From positions 1 to 50,534 of the forward strand of contig NZ_RFFI01000012.1 of the NCBI RefSeq assembly GCF_003696205.1: a DNA stretch of 50,534 nucleotides, given 5' to 3'. A program made the position numbers and the translations under genes. The DNA comes from Cellulomonas triticagri (GTDB lineage: Bacteria; Actinomycetota; Actinomycetes; Actinomycetales; Cellulomonadaceae). Under the pieces are notes generated by a model. It saw only the letters and a program-made list of their open reading frames with translations, did no database searches and had not been told where the DNA came from. Each line of letters opens with the position of its first letter. The first letter of the stretch is position 1. Shown here piece by piece: positions 1-12,676 of this stretch.

Positions 1-990
1 CAGGTCCGCCGGGTCCTGCCCGCCCGTGCGCTCCGGTGCCGCCGTGCCGAGCAGCCGCGCGCGGTCCGCCGCGAGCGACGCGGTGCCGTGCAGCCGCTCG
101 CGCAGCGACGACAGCCGGTACCAGACCTCCGCGGCCTCCCCCAGCGCCGGTGCCGCCTCGGCGGCCTCGCGCTCCAGGGCGGCCAGCCGCAGCCGGGCGG
201 CGTCGAGGGCGGCCTCGGCCTCGGCCTTGCGCGCCTTCAGCGCCGTGTCGTCCGCGACCTCCTGCTCCAGCGTGGAGGTGAGCTGGGCCAGGTCGTCGGC
301 GAGCAGCCGCGCCCGGGCGTCCCGGACGTCGGCCTGCACCGTCTGCGCGCGGCGCGCGACCTCGGCCTGCCGCCCCAGCGGTCCGAGCTGGCGGCGCAGC
401 TCGCCCGTGAGGTCGGTGAGGCGCGTGAGGTTGGCCTGCATCGCGTCGAGCTTGCGGAGCGCCTTCTCCTTGCGCTTGCGGTGCTTCAGGACGCCCGCAG
501 CCTCCTCGATGAAGCCCCGACGCTCCTCGGGCGTGGCCCGCAGGACCGCGTCGAGCTGCCCCTGCCCGACGATGACGTGCATCTCGCGGCCGAGGCCGGA
601 GTCGGACAGCAGGTCCTGGATGTCCAGCAGCCGGCAGGCGCGCCCGTTGATGGCGTACTCGGAGCCGCCGTTGCGGAACAGCGTCCGCGAGATCGTGACC
701 TCGGTGTACTCGATCGGCAGGGCGCCGTCGGTGTTGTCGATGGTCAGGGCCACCTCGGCGCGGCCCAGGGGCGGGCGGCCGGAGGTGCCGGCGAAGATGA
801 CGTCCTCCATCTTGCCGCCGCGCAGCGACTTGGCGCCCTGCTCGCCCATCACCCAGGCGAGGGCGTCCACGACGTTGGACTTGCCGGAGCCGTTCGGCCC
901 GACGACGCAGGTCACCCCGGGCTCGAGGTTCAGCGTCGTCGCCGAGGCGAACGACTTGAACCCGCGCAGGGTGAGCGTCTTCAGGTGCAC
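1..990 (-). CDS. smc: Chromosome segregation protein SMC (N-terminal part, cut by window edge)
   Basis: Start of the SMC ATPase that compacts and segregates chromosomes as a homodimer with ScpAB. Only the first 330 codons are present; the gene runs off position 1. The N-terminus reads [14 protein letters not shown], followed by Walker A (GPNGSGKSN, residues 31-39) and the downstream stretch around [16 protein letters not shown] typical of the SMC head. From about residue 170 the composition becomes Ala/Glu/Arg/Leu-rich, as expected for the long coiled coil. The GTG at 988-990 is chosen because it begins the conserved SMC N-terminus and has a TAAGGT hexamer (997-1002) six bases upstream, suggesting a leaderless transcript. 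A repeat region separates it from ndk. Confidence 0.95.
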   Translation of the reverse strand, partial: MHLKTLTLRGFKSFASATTLNLEPGVTCVVGPNGSGKSNVVDALAWVMGEQGAKSLRGGKMEDVIFAGTSGRPPLGRAEVALTIDNTDGALPIEYTEVTISRTLFRNGGSEYAINGRACRLLDIQDLLSDSGLGREMHVIVGQGQLDAVLRATPEERRGFIEEAAGVLKHRKRKEKALRKLDAMQANLTRLTDLTGELRRQLGPLGRQAEVARRAQTVQADVRDARARLLADDLAQLTSTLEQEVADDTALKARKAEAEAALDAARLRLAALEREAAEAAPALGEAAEVWYRLSSLRERLHGTASLAADRARLLGTAAPERTGGQDPADL

Positions 991-1015
991 GCCGTCACCT
1001 TAGTGCGGGGTGCGA

Positions 1016-1086
1016 CGAGGTCGAGGGTTTGCGGCGATCTGCGGGCTGGAGACCCTCGACCTCGCCGCGAACCCTCGACCTCGCGG
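1016..1086. repeat. GAGGTCG-type intergenic inverted repeat, locus A (ndk/smc)
   Basis: Three copies of a 13-17 base unit lie here. One is CGAGGTCGAGGGTTT at 1016-1030. Two are inverted copies, ACCCTCGACCTCG at 1052-1064 and AACCCTCGACCTCGCGG at 1070-1086. The first can pair with either of the others. The element begins 2 bp past the ndk stop, so it could act as a 3' end or processing hairpin for ndk; no T-tract follows. Related elements occur at 29952-30022 and 42499-42568. Confidence 0.75.
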
Positions 1087-1088
1087 GG

Positions 1089-1520
1089 TCAGCGCGCCAG
1101 GGAGGGGAACCAGAGGGCGATCTCACGGGCCGCGGAGTCCTCGCTGTCCGAGCCGTGCACGAGGTTCTGGGTGACCTTGAGGCCCCAGTCGCGGCCCAGG
1201 TCGCCGCGGATGGTGCCGGGCGCCGCGACCGTCGGGTCGGTGGTGCCCGCCAGGGAGCGGAAGCCCTCGATGACGCGGTGCCCCTCGGCGACCACGGCCA
1301 GCACGGGGCCGGACTTCATGAAGTCCACGAGCGGCTGGAAGAACGGCTTGCCCTCGTGCTCGGCGTAGTGCTGCTGCAGCAGGGCGTCGTCGGCGGTACG
1401 GAGCTCGACGGCCACCAGGGTGTACCCCTTGGCCTCGATGCGGCGGAGGACCTCGCCGGAGAGGCCGCGGCTGACGCCGTCGGGCTTGACCAGGACCAGG
1501 GTGCGCTGGATGTCGCTCAT
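1089..1520 (-). CDS. ndk: Nucleoside diphosphate kinase
   Basis: Balances NTP and dNTP pools by transferring the gamma phosphate through a phosphohistidine. The 143 residues equal the usual family length. The active-site motif NLVHGSDS places the phospho-acceptor at His122, and the N-terminus ([11 protein letters not shown]) and the RGDLG stretch near 105 are standard. The start ATG has a TAGGGT hexamer (1527-1532) six bases upstream, and this hexamer begins with the TAG stop of the preceding DUF4233 gene. The order DUF4233-ndk is a common actinobacterial pairing downstream of folC, but here folC is separated from it by about 5 kb of other genes. Confidence 0.97.
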   Translation of the reverse strand: MSDIQRTLVLVKPDGVSRGLSGEVLRRIEAKGYTLVAVELRTADDALLQQHYAEHEGKPFFQPLVDFMKSGPVLAVVAEGHRVIEGFRSLAGTTDPTVAAPGTIRGDLGRDWGLKVTQNLVHGSDSEDSAAREIALWFPSLAR

Positions 1521-1529
1521 GCCAGGACC

Positions 1530-1997
1530 CTAACCGGCGGCGGGCGGCTCGCGCGGGTCGTCCGCGCGCGACCGGTCCGGCAGCGCGCGGTCCGGCAGCC
1601 CGCCGTACGGCGTCTGGTCCGGGTACAGCGCGTCGAACTCGGCGCGCTCCGCGTCGACCCGCGCGCCGAGGCGCAGCGAGACGAACCACAGCGCCGCGAA
1701 CAGGACGCCGAGCGCGTACATCAGCGGGATGATCACGCCGCACGCGATGACCGCGAGCTGCGCCACCGACCCCGCGACGTAGCCGCCCGGCTTCGTGACC
1801 AGCCGGGACAGCAGCACGAGGACGACGAACGCCGACCCCGCCACCGACCAGATGGCCGGTGCCGGGGCCGAGCGCAGGCCGTACGCCGTCAGGCCCGCGA
1901 ACAGCACCAGCACGCCCTCGAGGACCAGGATCATCGAGGTGAACTGGGGCTTGGCGGGGCGCTTCTCGCGCGGGGGCCGGGCGGCGTGCATGCTCAT
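1530..1997 (-). CDS. DUF4233 family membrane protein
   Basis: A 155-residue protein of unknown function with about four transmembrane stretches between residues 20 and 110 and a hydrophilic, acidic/proline-rich C-terminal tail. It matches the DUF4233 family, which in actinobacteria usually sits between folC and ndk; identification rests on size, topology and position beside ndk. Two ATGs (1995-1997 and 1989-1991) are possible starts. A TAGCCT hexamer (2007-2012) lies nine bases before the first, again starting with the upstream gene's TAG stop. It is nine bases from ndk, so co-expression is likely, but ndk may also have its own promoter inside this gene's end. Confidence 0.8.
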   Translation of the reverse strand: MSMHAARPPREKRPAKPQFTSMILVLEGVLVLFAGLTAYGLRSAPAPAIWSVAGSAFVVLVLLSRLVTKPGGYVAGSVAQLAVIACGVIIPLMYALGVLFAALWFVSLRLGARVDAERAEFDALYPDQTPYGGLPDRALPDRSRADDPREPPAAG

Positions 1998-2009
1998 GGT
2001 GCGTCGAGG

Positions 2010-4541
<2,532 letters not shown>

Positions 4542-5270
4542 TCACACCTCGCCGAAGCCCTCCTCCACCGCGCCGACGAACGCGTCCACCGCGACCCGGG
4601 CCTGCGGCCCCGACGCGCTGACCTCGAGCGTGCGGCCCTGCGTCGCGCCGAGCTGCATGAGCTCCAGCACGCTCGCGGCGTTCACGCCGTCCACCTGCAC
4701 CTGCGCGTCGAAGCCCGCCATCATCCGGGCCAGCACCGCCGCCGGACGGGCGTGCAGTCCCATCGGGTTGCGCACCACGACCTGCGCGGTGATCACCGCC
4801 GCCTGGTCGCCGGCCACGTGCGGGGTGGGGATCTCCGGCTCTCCGGCAGGAGCCGTGTCGGCCGCGCCGGTGTGCGGGAAGCCCGCCCCGGCGGCCACCG
4901 CCGCGCCGAGCACCTCGCCCACCGGCGCACCGCCCGCCGCCGTGACCCCGGCCGCGACGGCCGCCTCCACGAACGGCGCGTCCGCGAGGTGCACGCGCGC
5001 GGCGACGTCCTCGTCCAGCATCTCCACCACCGACTCGGTGGTCAGCACGGCCGAGCCGAGGTCGGTGAGCACCACGGCCGACCGACCCTCGGCCGTCGCC
5101 TCGACGAGCGCGGACTCGACCAGGTCGAAGCTCGTGCCGAGCCCGCCCCCGCCGTCGCCACCCGCGGCGAGGATCAGCACGTCCGGCGCCATCTGCGCCG
5201 CGAGCTCCCGGGCACCCTCGGCCAGCCGCGCCGAGTGCGACACCAGCACCAGGGCGACCGGGCGGGTCAT
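4542..5270 (-). CDS. dhaM: PTS-dependent dihydroxyacetone kinase phosphotransferase subunit DhaM (EIIA-HPr)
   Basis: Phosphorylates the ADP held by DhaL, using phosphate passed from PEP through the PTS. Two domains are visible in 242 residues. The first is an EIIA-mannose-like domain (residues 1-130) with the phosphohistidine His12 in VLVSHSARLAEG. The second is an HPr-like domain (about 158-240) with His173 in NPMGLHARPAA. The EI-like third domain found in E. coli DhaM is absent, so phosphate must come from a general EI encoded elsewhere. The linker is rich in Ala/Pro/Gly. Its ATG overlaps the dhaL stop by four bases, indicating translational coupling. It is the last dha gene, upstream of tetR on the same strand. 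Confidence 0.94.
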   Translation of the reverse strand: MTRPVALVLVSHSARLAEGARELAAQMAPDVLILAAGGDGGGGLGTSFDLVESALVEATAEGRSAVVLTDLGSAVLTTESVVEMLDEDVAARVHLADAPFVEAAVAAGVTAAGGAPVGEVLGAAVAAGAGFPHTGAADTAPAGEPEIPTPHVAGDQAAVITAQVVVRNPMGLHARPAAVLARMMAGFDAQVQVDGVNAASVLELMQLGATQGRTLEVSASGPQARVAVDAFVGAVEEGFGEV

Positions 5271-5917
5271 GCCGCCGCCTCCGCCGCCGTCGTCGCCGCG
5301 GCGTCGAGGATCAGCGCCGTGGACGTCGCGCCCGGGTCCTGGTGCCCCGCCGAGCGCTCACCGAGGTAGGACGCGCGACCCTTCGTCGCGACCAGCGGCG
5401 TCGTCGCCTCGGCCCCGCCGCGCGCCGCCTCGGCGGCCGCGGCGAGCACGCCCGCCGGGGACGCCCCCGCGTCGGCGGCGGCGACGGCGGCCTCGACCGC
5501 CGGGGTCCACGCGTCGACCATGGTCTTCTCCCCCGGGTTCGCCTTGCCGCGCACGACGATGCCCTCCAGACCGGCCTCCAGCAGCGCGACCACCGCCGCG
5601 CTGTCCAGGGCAGGCAGCGCCGTGACCTTCGCCGCCCGCAGGTACGCGGTGCCGTACAGCGGACCGGCCGCGCCGCCCACCGTGGACATCAGCGTCGTCG
5701 CGACGAGCTTGAGCACCGCGCCGACGTCCTCCGGCTCGGCGTCCAGCGCGTCGAGCTTGGCGAGCACGGCCGTGAAGCCCCGGGCGAGGTTCTCGCCGTG
5801 GTCGCCGTCGCCGATCTGCCGGTCGAGCTCGATGAGCTCCTCCCGGTGCTCGACCACGACCTGCGCCGTCCGGCGCGTCCAGGCCACCGCCCACGCCGCA
5901 CCCAAGGTTCCCGTCAC
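5267..5917 (-). CDS. dhaL: Dihydroxyacetone kinase ADP-binding subunit DhaL
   Basis: Carries the tightly bound ADP that is rephosphorylated by DhaM and then phosphorylates dihydroxyacetone held by DhaK. The family motifs are present: IGDGDHGEN with the metal-binding aspartates near the N-terminus, GGAAGPLYGT in the middle, and KGRASYLGERSAGHQDPGA near the C-terminus. I chose the GTG at 5917 because GGAGG lies about ten bases upstream and the start then matches the usual DhaL N-terminus. An in-frame GTG at 5953 would add 12 residues but lacks a ribosome-binding site. The gene overlaps dhaM by four bases and follows dhaK. Confidence 0.93.
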   Translation of the reverse strand: MTGTLGAAWAVAWTRRTAQVVVEHREELIELDRQIGDGDHGENLARGFTAVLAKLDALDAEPEDVGAVLKLVATTLMSTVGGAAGPLYGTAYLRAAKVTALPALDSAAVVALLEAGLEGIVVRGKANPGEKTMVDAWTPAVEAAVAAADAGASPAGVLAAAAEAARGGAEATTPLVATKGRASYLGERSAGHQDPGATSTALILDAAATTAAEAAA

Positions 5918-5977
5918 GTGCGTTCCCACCTCCGCCGTCGAGCCGACGGCCACGCGCCCGGCCGGGCGACGGGCCTG

Positions 5978-6973
5978 CTACCAGTGCAGCGCGGCCGTGC
6001 GCACCGGCGCGTCCCAGAGCGCGGTGAGCTCGTCGTCCAACCGGAGGACAGTGACCGAGGCGCCCTGCATCTCCAGTGATGTCACATAGTTGCCCACGAG
6101 CGACCGGGTCACCTCGACCCCGCGGCCCTCGAGCAGCCTGCGTGCCTGACGATAGACGACGTAGAGCTCGGACAGCGGCGTGCCGCCCATGCCGTTGACG
6201 AGCAGCAGCACCTGCTCGCCCGAGGTCAGGCCCAGGTCCTCGGCCACGGGGGTGAGCAGCAGCTCGGTGATCTCGTCGGCCGGGGCCAGCGGGATGCGGC
6301 GCCGGCCGGGCTCCCCGTGGATGCCGATGCCGATCTCGATCTCGTCCTCGGGCAGGTCGAACGACGGCTTGCCCGCGTGCGGCACCGTGCAGGCGGTGAG
6401 CGCGACGCCCATGGACCGGACGTTCGCGATCACCTTCTCGGCCACCGCGACCACGCCGTCCAGGTCGTCGCCACGGGCCGCGGCGGCACCGGCGATCTTC
6501 TCGACCGCCACCGTCCCGGCGACCCCGCGGCGCCCGGCGGTGTACAGCGAGTCCTCCACCGCGACGTCGTCGTTCACGACCACCGAGCGGACGGTGAGCC
6601 CCTCGGCGTCGGCGAGCTCCGCGGCGGTCTCGAAGTTGAGCACGTCGCCCGTGTAGTTCTTGACGATCGCGAGGACGCCCGCGCCGCCGTCGGCCGCGGT
6701 GAACGCGGGGGCGATCTGGTCGGGGGTCGGCGAGGTGAACATCGCGCCCGGCACCGCGGCGTCGAGCATGCCGTCGCCGACGAACCCGGCGTGCAGCGGC
6801 TCGTGCCCGCTGCCGCCGCCCGAGACGAGGCCGACCTTGCCGGTGACCGCCCCGCCCGCGCGGGTGACGATCAGCGGGGCCGGGTGCACCTCGACGAGGT
6901 CGGCGTGCGCGAGGCCGAACCCCTCGACGGACTCGGCGACGACGGACTGCGGGTCGTTGATGAGCTTCTTCAC
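5978..6973 (-). CDS. dhaK: Dihydroxyacetone kinase substrate-binding subunit DhaK
   Basis: Binds dihydroxyacetone covalently through a histidine hemiaminal and presents it for phosphorylation to DHAP. The 331 residues match the family length. [10 protein letters not shown] around His57 and [11 protein letters not shown] with the covalent His219 are both intact. The start is a GTG (VKKLIND) with AGGA about ten bases upstream. A possible promoter, TTGACG (7053-7058) with a weak GAGCCT 17 bases on (7030-7035), lies between this start and the hairpin after folC, so the dha operon probably has its own promoter. No glycerol dehydrogenase or DhaR/DhaS-like regulator is adjacent. The stop is TAG, uncommon in this window. 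Confidence 0.96.
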   Translation of the reverse strand: MKKLINDPQSVVAESVEGFGLAHADLVEVHPAPLIVTRAGGAVTGKVGLVSGGGSGHEPLHAGFVGDGMLDAAVPGAMFTSPTPDQIAPAFTAADGGAGVLAIVKNYTGDVLNFETAAELADAEGLTVRSVVVNDDVAVEDSLYTAGRRGVAGTVAVEKIAGAAAARGDDLDGVVAVAEKVIANVRSMGVALTACTVPHAGKPSFDLPEDEIEIGIGIHGEPGRRRIPLAPADEITELLLTPVAEDLGLTSGEQVLLLVNGMGGTPLSELYVVYRQARRLLEGRGVEVTRSLVGNYVTSLEMQGASVTVLRLDDELTALWDAPVRTAALHW

Positions 6974-7070
6974 GTCGGTGGTTCCTCTCGGCCAGGGCGG
7001 GACGCGGCCCCGTCGCCGCTCCTGCCCTCAGGCTCGCCGCGCAGGTCGCGGCCGTCAAGGGGCAGACGTG

Positions 7071-7102
7071 CGCCCGGGGTGCACGTCCGTGCACCCCGGG
7101 CG
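7071..7102 (-). terminator. Hairpin after folC
   Basis: Perfect 14-bp arms CGCCCGGGGTGCAC (7071-7084) and GTGCACCCCGGGCG (7089-7102) with a 4-base loop, starting 9 bp past the folC stop. There is no T-run, so it may be a Rho-independent terminator of the GC-rich actinobacterial kind or a 3'-end stabiliser. It separates ileS-folC from the dha operon. Confidence 0.65.
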
Positions 7103-7110
7103 TCCGACCG

Positions 7111-8508
7111 TCAGGCGCGGCCCATGAGCACCCGCGCCTCGGCGACCAGGACGATCGACCCCGTCACCAGCACGGCGGCGCCGCGCTCCACGTCCCGCTC
7201 CGCGAGGTCGGCGGCCAGCGTCACCGCGTCGTCCAGGCGCTCGCGCACGTGCACCCGGTCCTCGCCGAACACCTCGACGGCGACCTCCGCCAGGTCCTCG
7301 ATCTCCATCGCCCGGGGGTTCGACGCCCGGGTGATGACGACCTCGGCCAGCGACGGCTCCAGCACCGCGAGGATGCTCTCGGGGTCCTTGTCCGCCATCA
7401 CGCCGACCACGCCCACGATCCGCTGGAACGCGAACGCCTCCTCGACGGCGTCGACCAGCGCCTGCGCGCCCGCCGGGTTGTGCGCGCCGTCCACGAGCAC
7501 CGTCGGGCTGGAGCGCACGAGCTCCAGGCGGCCCGGGGAGTCGACGTCCGCGAACGCCGCCTCCACGATCCCGGCCTGCAGCGCGCCGCCGCCCGCCATC
7601 AGCGCCTCGGTGGCCGCGAGCGCCGCCAGCGCGTTGTGCGCCTGGTGCTCGCCGTGCAGCGGCAGGAACACGTCCGTGTACGTGCCGCCGGTGCCGCGCA
7701 GGGTGAGCAGCTGGCCGCCGACGGCGACCCGGCGGTCCACCACCTCGATGTCGAAGCCCTCGCGGACCACGCGGGCGCCGCGCTCGGCGGCGGCCTGCAG
7801 GATGACGCCCTCGGCGTCCTCCTCCTGCTGCGCGAGCACGAGGGTGGCGCCGTCCTTGACGATGCCGGACTTCTCCCCCGCGATCTCGACCAGGGTGTGC
7901 CCGAGCCACCGCTCGTGGTCCATCGCGACGGGCGTGATGACCGCGACCTCGCCGTCGGCGACGTTCGTCGCGTCCCAGCGCCCGCCCATGCCGACCTCGA
8001 CCACCGCGACGTCCACCGGGGCGTCCGCGAACGCCGCGAACGCCATGACGGTGAACACCTCGAAGAACGACAACCGCGGGCGGCCCTCGGCCTGCTCGCG
8101 CACGTCGACCATGTGCACGTAGGGCGCGACGTCCTCCCAGGTGGCGACGAACGCCTCGTCGCTGATCGGCTCGCCGTCGACCGCGATCCGCTCGGTCACG
8201 CGGCTCAGGTGCGGGCTGGTGAACCGGCCGGTGCGCAGCCCGTGCTCGCGCACCAGCCGCTCGACCATGCGCGCCGTGGACGTCTTGCCGTTGGTGCCGG
8301 TGAGGTGCACGACCCGGTAGGCCTTCTGCGGGTCGCCCAGCAGCTCGCACACCGCCGCGACGCGGTCCAGCGTCGGGTCGATGTCGTGCTCGGGGGCCCG
8401 CTCGAGGATGCCCGCGTACACCTCGTCCGCCGCGCGCCGCGCCGCCGCGGCGGCCTCGTCGCGCAGGTGGTCGGCGCCGCCGCCGCTGCGGCCCGTCTGG
8501 CGGCTCAT
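7111..8508 (-). CDS. folC: Bifunctional folylpolyglutamate synthase / dihydrofolate synthase
   Basis: ATP-dependent ligase that adds glutamate to folates (and to dihydropteroate), a Mur-ligase-fold enzyme of the cytosol. The P-loop is [10 protein letters not shown] (about residues 69-78), followed by FTSPHL, the [11 protein letters not shown] metal/folate stretch and [11 protein letters not shown] in the C-terminal domain. The length of 465 residues is normal with a 30-residue Ala-rich extension. The ATG overlaps the ileS stop by four bases, so the two are co-translated from the T-box-controlled transcript. Confidence 0.95.
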   Translation of the reverse strand: MSRQTGRSGGGADHLRDEAAAAARRAADEVYAGILERAPEHDIDPTLDRVAAVCELLGDPQKAYRVVHLTGTNGKTSTARMVERLVREHGLRTGRFTSPHLSRVTERIAVDGEPISDEAFVATWEDVAPYVHMVDVREQAEGRPRLSFFEVFTVMAFAAFADAPVDVAVVEVGMGGRWDATNVADGEVAVITPVAMDHERWLGHTLVEIAGEKSGIVKDGATLVLAQQEEDAEGVILQAAAERGARVVREGFDIEVVDRRVAVGGQLLTLRGTGGTYTDVFLPLHGEHQAHNALAALAATEALMAGGGALQAGIVEAAFADVDSPGRLELVRSSPTVLVDGAHNPAGAQALVDAVEEAFAFQRIVGVVGVMADKDPESILAVLEPSLAEVVITRASNPRAMEIEDLAEVAVEVFGEDRVHVRERLDDAVTLAADLAERDVERGAAVLVTGSIVLVAEARVLMGRA

Positions 8509-11500
8509 GCCTGCACCCGCTCGACGTCGACGGTGAGCTCGGCGGCCGGGGCGACGACGACCTCGGTCGCCAGCGTCTCGGTCGCGATGAACTCCTGGTG
8601 CGCCCGCACGGCCGCCTCGTGCTCGGCGGGGACGCCGAGGGTCAGGCGGATCCGGTCGGACACGACCAGGGCCGCTGCCTTGCGCGCGTCCTGGACAGCA
8701 CGCACGACGTCACGGGCGTAGCCCTCCGCGCGGAGCGCGTCGTCCAGGGCGAGGTCCAGGACGACGAAACCCCCCGCCGGGAGCACGCCCGCGGCGAGCG
8801 GCTCGCCCTCGGCGGTGCTGATCGACGTCGTCAGCTCGTACTCCGACGGCTGCATGGCCACGTCGCCGTCGTCGGTGCGGACCACCACGGTGCCCTCGGC
8901 GTCCGTGGACCAGTCCCCCGCCTTCGCGGCGCGGATCACGGCCTGGACGCCGCGGCCCAGGCGCGGACCCGCCGCGCGGGCGTTGACGGCCAGGTTGCGG
9001 TGCACGGCGACGCCGCCCGCGGCGGCCTCCTCGACCGTGCTGAGCGCGACGTGCTTGACGTTGAGCTCGGCGGCCAGCAGGTCCGTGAACGGGGCCAGCG
9101 CCTCGGGCGCCGGGGTGGCGACCCGCAGCTCGCGCAGCGGCTGGCGGACGCGCAGGGAGTTCGCCTTGCGCAGCGCCAGCGCGGCGGACACGGCCTCGCG
9201 CACCCCGTCCACTGCGGCGACCAGGTCGTCGTCCGCGGCCAGGGCCACGTCGTCCGCACCCCCGTCGCCGAACACCGGCCAGTCGGTGAGGTGCACCGAG
9301 CGCCCGCCCGTCAGGCCGCGCCACACCTCCTCCGACAGCAGCGGCGCCAGCGGCGCGGTGACGCGGGTCAGCGTCTCCAGCGCCGTCCACAGCGTGTCGA
9401 ACGCCGCCTGGCCCTCCGCCCAGAACCGGTCCCGCTGCGTGCGGACGTACCAGTTGGTCAGCAGGTCCAGGTGCACGCGCACCGACTCGCACGCGCCCGG
9501 GACGTCGTACGCGTCGAGCTGCGCGGTGACGTCCTCGACCAGGCGCCGAGTCCGCGCCAGCACGTACCGGTCCATGGTGGACACCGGCGTGTCCGCCGTG
9601 ACGCGCTGCCCGGTGACGCCCTCGCCGTCCTTGCCCGCGTTCGCGTACAGGGCGAAGAAGTACCAGGTGGACCACAGCGGCAGCAGCACCTGGCGGACCT
9701 CGGAGCGGATGCCCTCCTCGGTCACCACCAGGTTGCCGCCGCGCAGGATCGGCGACGCCATGAGGAACCAGCGCATCGCGTCCGAGCCGTCCCGGTCGAA
9801 CACCTCGGTGACGTCCGGGTAGTTGCGCAGCGACTTGCTCATCTTCCGGCCGTCCGAGCCCAGCACGATGCCGTGCGACACCGACGTGCGGAACGCCGGG
9901 CGGTCGAACAGCGCCGTCGCCAGCACGTGCAGCACGTAGAACCAGCCGCGGGTCTGCCCGATGTACTCCGTGATGAAGTCGCCCGGGTAGTGGTGCTCGA
10001 ACCAGTCCGTGTTCTCGAACGGGTAGTGCACCTGCGCGTACGGCATCGACCCGGAGTCGAACCACACGTCCAGGACGTCCGGGATGCGGCGCATCGTGGA
10101 CTTGCCCGACGGGTCGTCCGGGTTCGGGCGGGTCAGGTCGTCGATGTACGGGCGGTGCAGGTCCGGCTCGCCGGCGGCGTTCAGCGGCAGCCGGCCGAAG
10201 TCGGCCTCCAGCTCCGCGAACGAGCCGTACACGTCGATGCGCGGGTACGCCGGGTCGTCGCTCTGCCACACCGGGATCGGGGTGCCCCAGTACCGGTTGC
10301 GGGACACCGACCAGTCGCGGGCGTTCGCCAGCCAGTTGCCGAACTGCCCGTCCTTGATGTGCTCCGGCACCCAGGAGATCTCCTGGTTGAGCTCCACCAT
10401 GCGGTCGCGGAACGCCGTGACCTTGACGAACCACGACGACACGGCCTTGTAGATCAGCGGCTTGCGGCACCGCCAGCAGTGCGGGTACGAGTGCACGTAG
10501 GACGCCTGGCGCAGCAGCCGGCCGTCCGCGCGCAGCCGCTGCGTGATCGGCTTGTTCGCCTCGAACACCTGCAGGCCCTGGAAGTCCGGCACCAGGCCGG
10601 TGAACTTCCCGCCCTCGTCGACGCTGAGCACCGTGGGGATGCCCGCGGCCTCGCACGTCTCCTGGTCGACCTCGCCGTAGGCGGGCGCCTGGTGCACGAC
10701 ACCGGTGCCGTCCTCGGTGGTGACGTAGTCGGCCAGCAGCACCTGGAACCCGTGCTCGGCCATGCCGGGCTGGTCGGCCAGGTAGCCGAACAGCGGCTCG
10801 TACCGCACACCCGCCAGGTCGGCGCCGCGCACCTCGCGCGTCACCGCCGCCAGCGCGTCCTCCGCGGACTCGTAGCCCAGGTCCTTCGCGTAGCCCTTGA
10901 CCAGGTCGCGGGCCAGGAGCAGCTGCTCCGCCTGCGCCGAGGTGCCGAGCGGACCGGCCGGGACGACCACGTACGTGACGTCCGGCCCGACCGCGAGCGC
11001 CGAGTTGGTGGGCAGGGTCCACGGCGTCGTCGTCCACGCCAGCGCCGCGACGCCGGTCAGACCGAGCTCGTCGGCGCGGGCACCCGTCAGCGGGAACGTC
11101 ACCGTCACCGTCTGGTCCTGCACGTCCTGGTAGACGTCGTCGTCCATCTTCAGCTCGTGGTTGGACAGCGGCGTCTGGTCGTTCCAGCAGTACGGCAGCA
11201 CGCGGTAGCCCTCGTACGCCCAGCCCTTGTCGTACAGCCGCTTGAACGCCCAGATCACCGACTCCATGAACGTCGGGTCCAGCGTCTTGTAGTCGCGGGC
11301 GAAGTCCACCCAGCGCGCCTGGCGCGTGACGTAGTGCTGCCACTCGTCGGTGTACCGCAGCACGGACGTCCGGCAGGCGTCGTTGAACGCCTCGATGCCC
11401 ATCTGCTCGATCTGCGACTTGTCGGTGATCCCGAGGATCCGCTCCGCCTCGAGCTCCGCCGGCAGACCGTGCGTGTCCCACCCGAAGCGGCGCTCCACCC

Positions 11501-11804
11501 GGTGCCCGCGCTGCGTCTGGTACCGGCCGACGATGTCCTTCGCGTACCCCGTCAGCAGGTGCCCGTAGTGCGGCAGGCCGTTCGCGAACGGCGGGCCGTC
11601 GTAGAACACGAACTCGTTCGCGCCGTCCTGGCCCGCCTCGCGCGCGTCGATCGACGCCTGGAACGTCCCGTCGGACTCCCAGTACGCGAGGACGTCCTTC
11701 TCCAGCGCGGGCAGGTCCGGCGACGCGGGCAGGCCGAACGAGGCGCCCGGCGCGACGGGGGCGGCACGCCGTCCGGTGGGCGTGCGGTGCAGCGGGTAGG
11801 CCAT
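8505..11804 (-). CDS. ileS: Isoleucyl-tRNA synthetase
   Basis: Class I synthetase charging tRNA-Ile, with a CP1 editing domain that removes mischarged valine. The 1099 residues include the HIGH-type motif PHYGH (78-82), the editing-site segments [13 protein letters not shown] (about 256-268) and [19 protein letters not shown] (362-380), and KMSKS at 654-658. The C-terminus lacks the four-cysteine zinc module of E. coli-type IleRS, so it looks like the eukaryote-like type 2 enzyme; this type is often less sensitive to mupirocin, but that is inference. AGGAG sits 10-15 bases before the ATG. Expression is probably controlled at translation by the upstream T-box. Confidence 0.96.
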   Translation of the reverse strand: MAYPLHRTPTGRRAAPVAPGASFGLPASPDLPALEKDVLAYWESDGTFQASIDAREAGQDGANEFVFYDGPPFANGLPHYGHLLTGYAKDIVGRYQTQRGHRVERRFGWDTHGLPAELEAERILGITDKSQIEQMGIEAFNDACRTSVLRYTDEWQHYVTRQARWVDFARDYKTLDPTFMESVIWAFKRLYDKGWAYEGYRVLPYCWNDQTPLSNHELKMDDDVYQDVQDQTVTVTFPLTGARADELGLTGVAALAWTTTPWTLPTNSALAVGPDVTYVVVPAGPLGTSAQAEQLLLARDLVKGYAKDLGYESAEDALAAVTREVRGADLAGVRYEPLFGYLADQPGMAEHGFQVLLADYVTTEDGTGVVHQAPAYGEVDQETCEAAGIPTVLSVDEGGKFTGLVPDFQGLQVFEANKPITQRLRADGRLLRQASYVHSYPHCWRCRKPLIYKAVSSWFVKVTAFRDRMVELNQEISWVPEHIKDGQFGNWLANARDWSVSRNRYWGTPIPVWQSDDPAYPRIDVYGSFAELEADFGRLPLNAAGEPDLHRPYIDDLTRPNPDDPSGKSTMRRIPDVLDVWFDSGSMPYAQVHYPFENTDWFEHHYPGDFITEYIGQTRGWFYVLHVLATALFDRPAFRTSVSHGIVLGSDGRKMSKSLRNYPDVTEVFDRDGSDAMRWFLMASPILRGGNLVVTEEGIRSEVRQVLLPLWSTWYFFALYANAGKDGEGVTGQRVTADTPVSTMDRYVLARTRRLVEDVTAQLDAYDVPGACESVRVHLDLLTNWYVRTQRDRFWAEGQAAFDTLWTALETLTRVTAPLAPLLSEEVWRGLTGGRSVHLTDWPVFGDGGADDVALAADDDLVAAVDGVREAVSAALALRKANSLRVRQPLRELRVATPAPEALAPFTDLLAAELNVKHVALSTVEEAAAGGVAVHRNLAVNARAAGPRLGRGVQAVIRAAKAGDWSTDAEGTVVVRTDDGDVAMQPSEYELTTSISTAEGEPLAAGVLPAGGFVVLDLALDDALRAEGYARDVVRAVQDARKAAALVVSDRIRLTLGVPAEHEAAVRAHQEFIATETLATEVVVAPAAELTVDVERVQA

Positions 11805-12082
11805 GGGGATGGCGCTCCTGTGGTCGGTGCCCCGTCGCGACCGAGGTCAGGGCGGGGCGGGCGTGTGGCGGTCCTCACGGGGACGACACCCACCAGGTCT
11901 CACCGACCCGGGAAGCACCGCGGTACCACCCCGCTTGCCGCTCGTGCCCCGGTCCCCCGGGTCGCTCGCGACCACTCGCTGACGGCTGTGACGGGCCTAC
12001 CCGTCCGGGTCTACTGGGGGTCCGCCGAGGCGGGCCCTGTTCTTCCGGAGGCTCCCCGGTGATGGCCGGATCGGTGCCTGTG
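11805..12082 (-). ncRNA. ileS T-box riboswitch leader
   Basis: The minus strand carries the conserved T-box core GGTGGTACCGCGGT (complement of 11917-11930), in which TGGT can pair with the NCCA end of uncharged tRNA. Near the 5' end, an ATC (complement of 12061-12063) followed by ACCGGGGAGCC is the likely specifier codon for isoleucine within a very short stem I, and CCGGAAGAAC follows. There is no intrinsic terminator before ileS; the leader ends at AGGAG (complement of 11815-11819). That fits the actinobacterial class in which the T-box frees or hides the ribosome-binding site. The 316 bp gene-free stretch is fully explained by this leader and its promoter. Confidence 0.9.
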
Positions 12083-12088
12083 CGCACG

Positions 12089-12094
12089 AGTGTA
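12089..12094 (-). promoter_or_regulatory. -10 element of the ileS T-box transcript
   Basis: TACACT on the minus strand, placed so that transcription would start near 12082, about 20 bases before the specifier codon. No convincing -35 hexamer is seen 16-19 bases upstream. Confidence 0.6.
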
Positions 12095-12120
12095 GCGACG
12101 CCGCGGGCGTGGGCGCGCGG

Positions 12121-12627
12121 TCAGGCCGTGACCGGCGGCTGCGCGGACCACGGGAACGTGATCCACCGGTCCGTGCGCCGCCACACGTAGTCGGGCGCGA
12201 CGATCGAGTGCGGCTTCGCGTACAGCACGGCGGTGCGGGCCTCGTCGCAGTGCTCCGCGACGAGGCGCTGCACCAGCGCCAGGGTCTCGCCGGTGTCGGC
12301 GACGTCGTCCACCACGAGCGCCCGCCGCCCGACGAGCGCGGCGGTGTCGAGCAGCGGCGGCAGCACCACCGGGTCGGGCAGGCGCGCGTCGATGCCGGTG
12401 TAGAACTCGACGTTCAGCGTCCCGCAGGCCTTGAGCCCGAGCGCGTAGGACAGCGCCCCGGCGGGCAGCAGCCCGCCCCGGGCGACCGCCACGACGACGT
12501 CCGGCTCGAACCCGGAGGCGACGACGTCCCGGGCCAGGTCGCGGGACGCCTCCCCGAACTGGTCCCAGCCGAGGATCTCGCGCTCGTCGGGCAGGTCCTG
12601 GCCGGGTGCGGCCTCCGCAGTCGTCAT
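12121..12627 (-). CDS. Phosphoribosyltransferase domain protein
   Basis: A 168-residue type I phosphoribosyltransferase. The PRPP-binding loop is ALVVDDVADTGET (about residues 103-115), preceded by VVAVARGGLLPAGAL with the flexible-loop glycine pair. It resembles the small xanthine/guanine-type salvage enzymes (COG2236-like) rather than hypoxanthine or adenine PRTs, but the base specificity cannot be decided. The ATG at 12627 has TACCCT (12635-12640) seven bases upstream, suggesting a leaderless mRNA with its own promoter. It is upstream of the ileS leader on the same strand. Confidence 0.88.
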   Translation of the reverse strand: MTTAEAAPGQDLPDEREILGWDQFGEASRDLARDVVASGFEPDVVVAVARGGLLPAGALSYALGLKACGTLNVEFYTGIDARLPDPVVLPPLLDTAALVGRRALVVDDVADTGETLALVQRLVAEHCDEARTAVLYAKPHSIVAPDYVWRRTDRWITFPWSAQPPVTA

Positions 12628-12676
12628 GGCGGTCAGGGTAGTGCGCGCACGTGTCCGTCACGTGTCGCGCGGCGGG

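Noticed and set aside
8598..12062. Plus-strand open frame of about 1150 codons across ileS and its leader
   Set aside because: Antisense shadow of ileS; it also runs through the T-box, and shows no domain.
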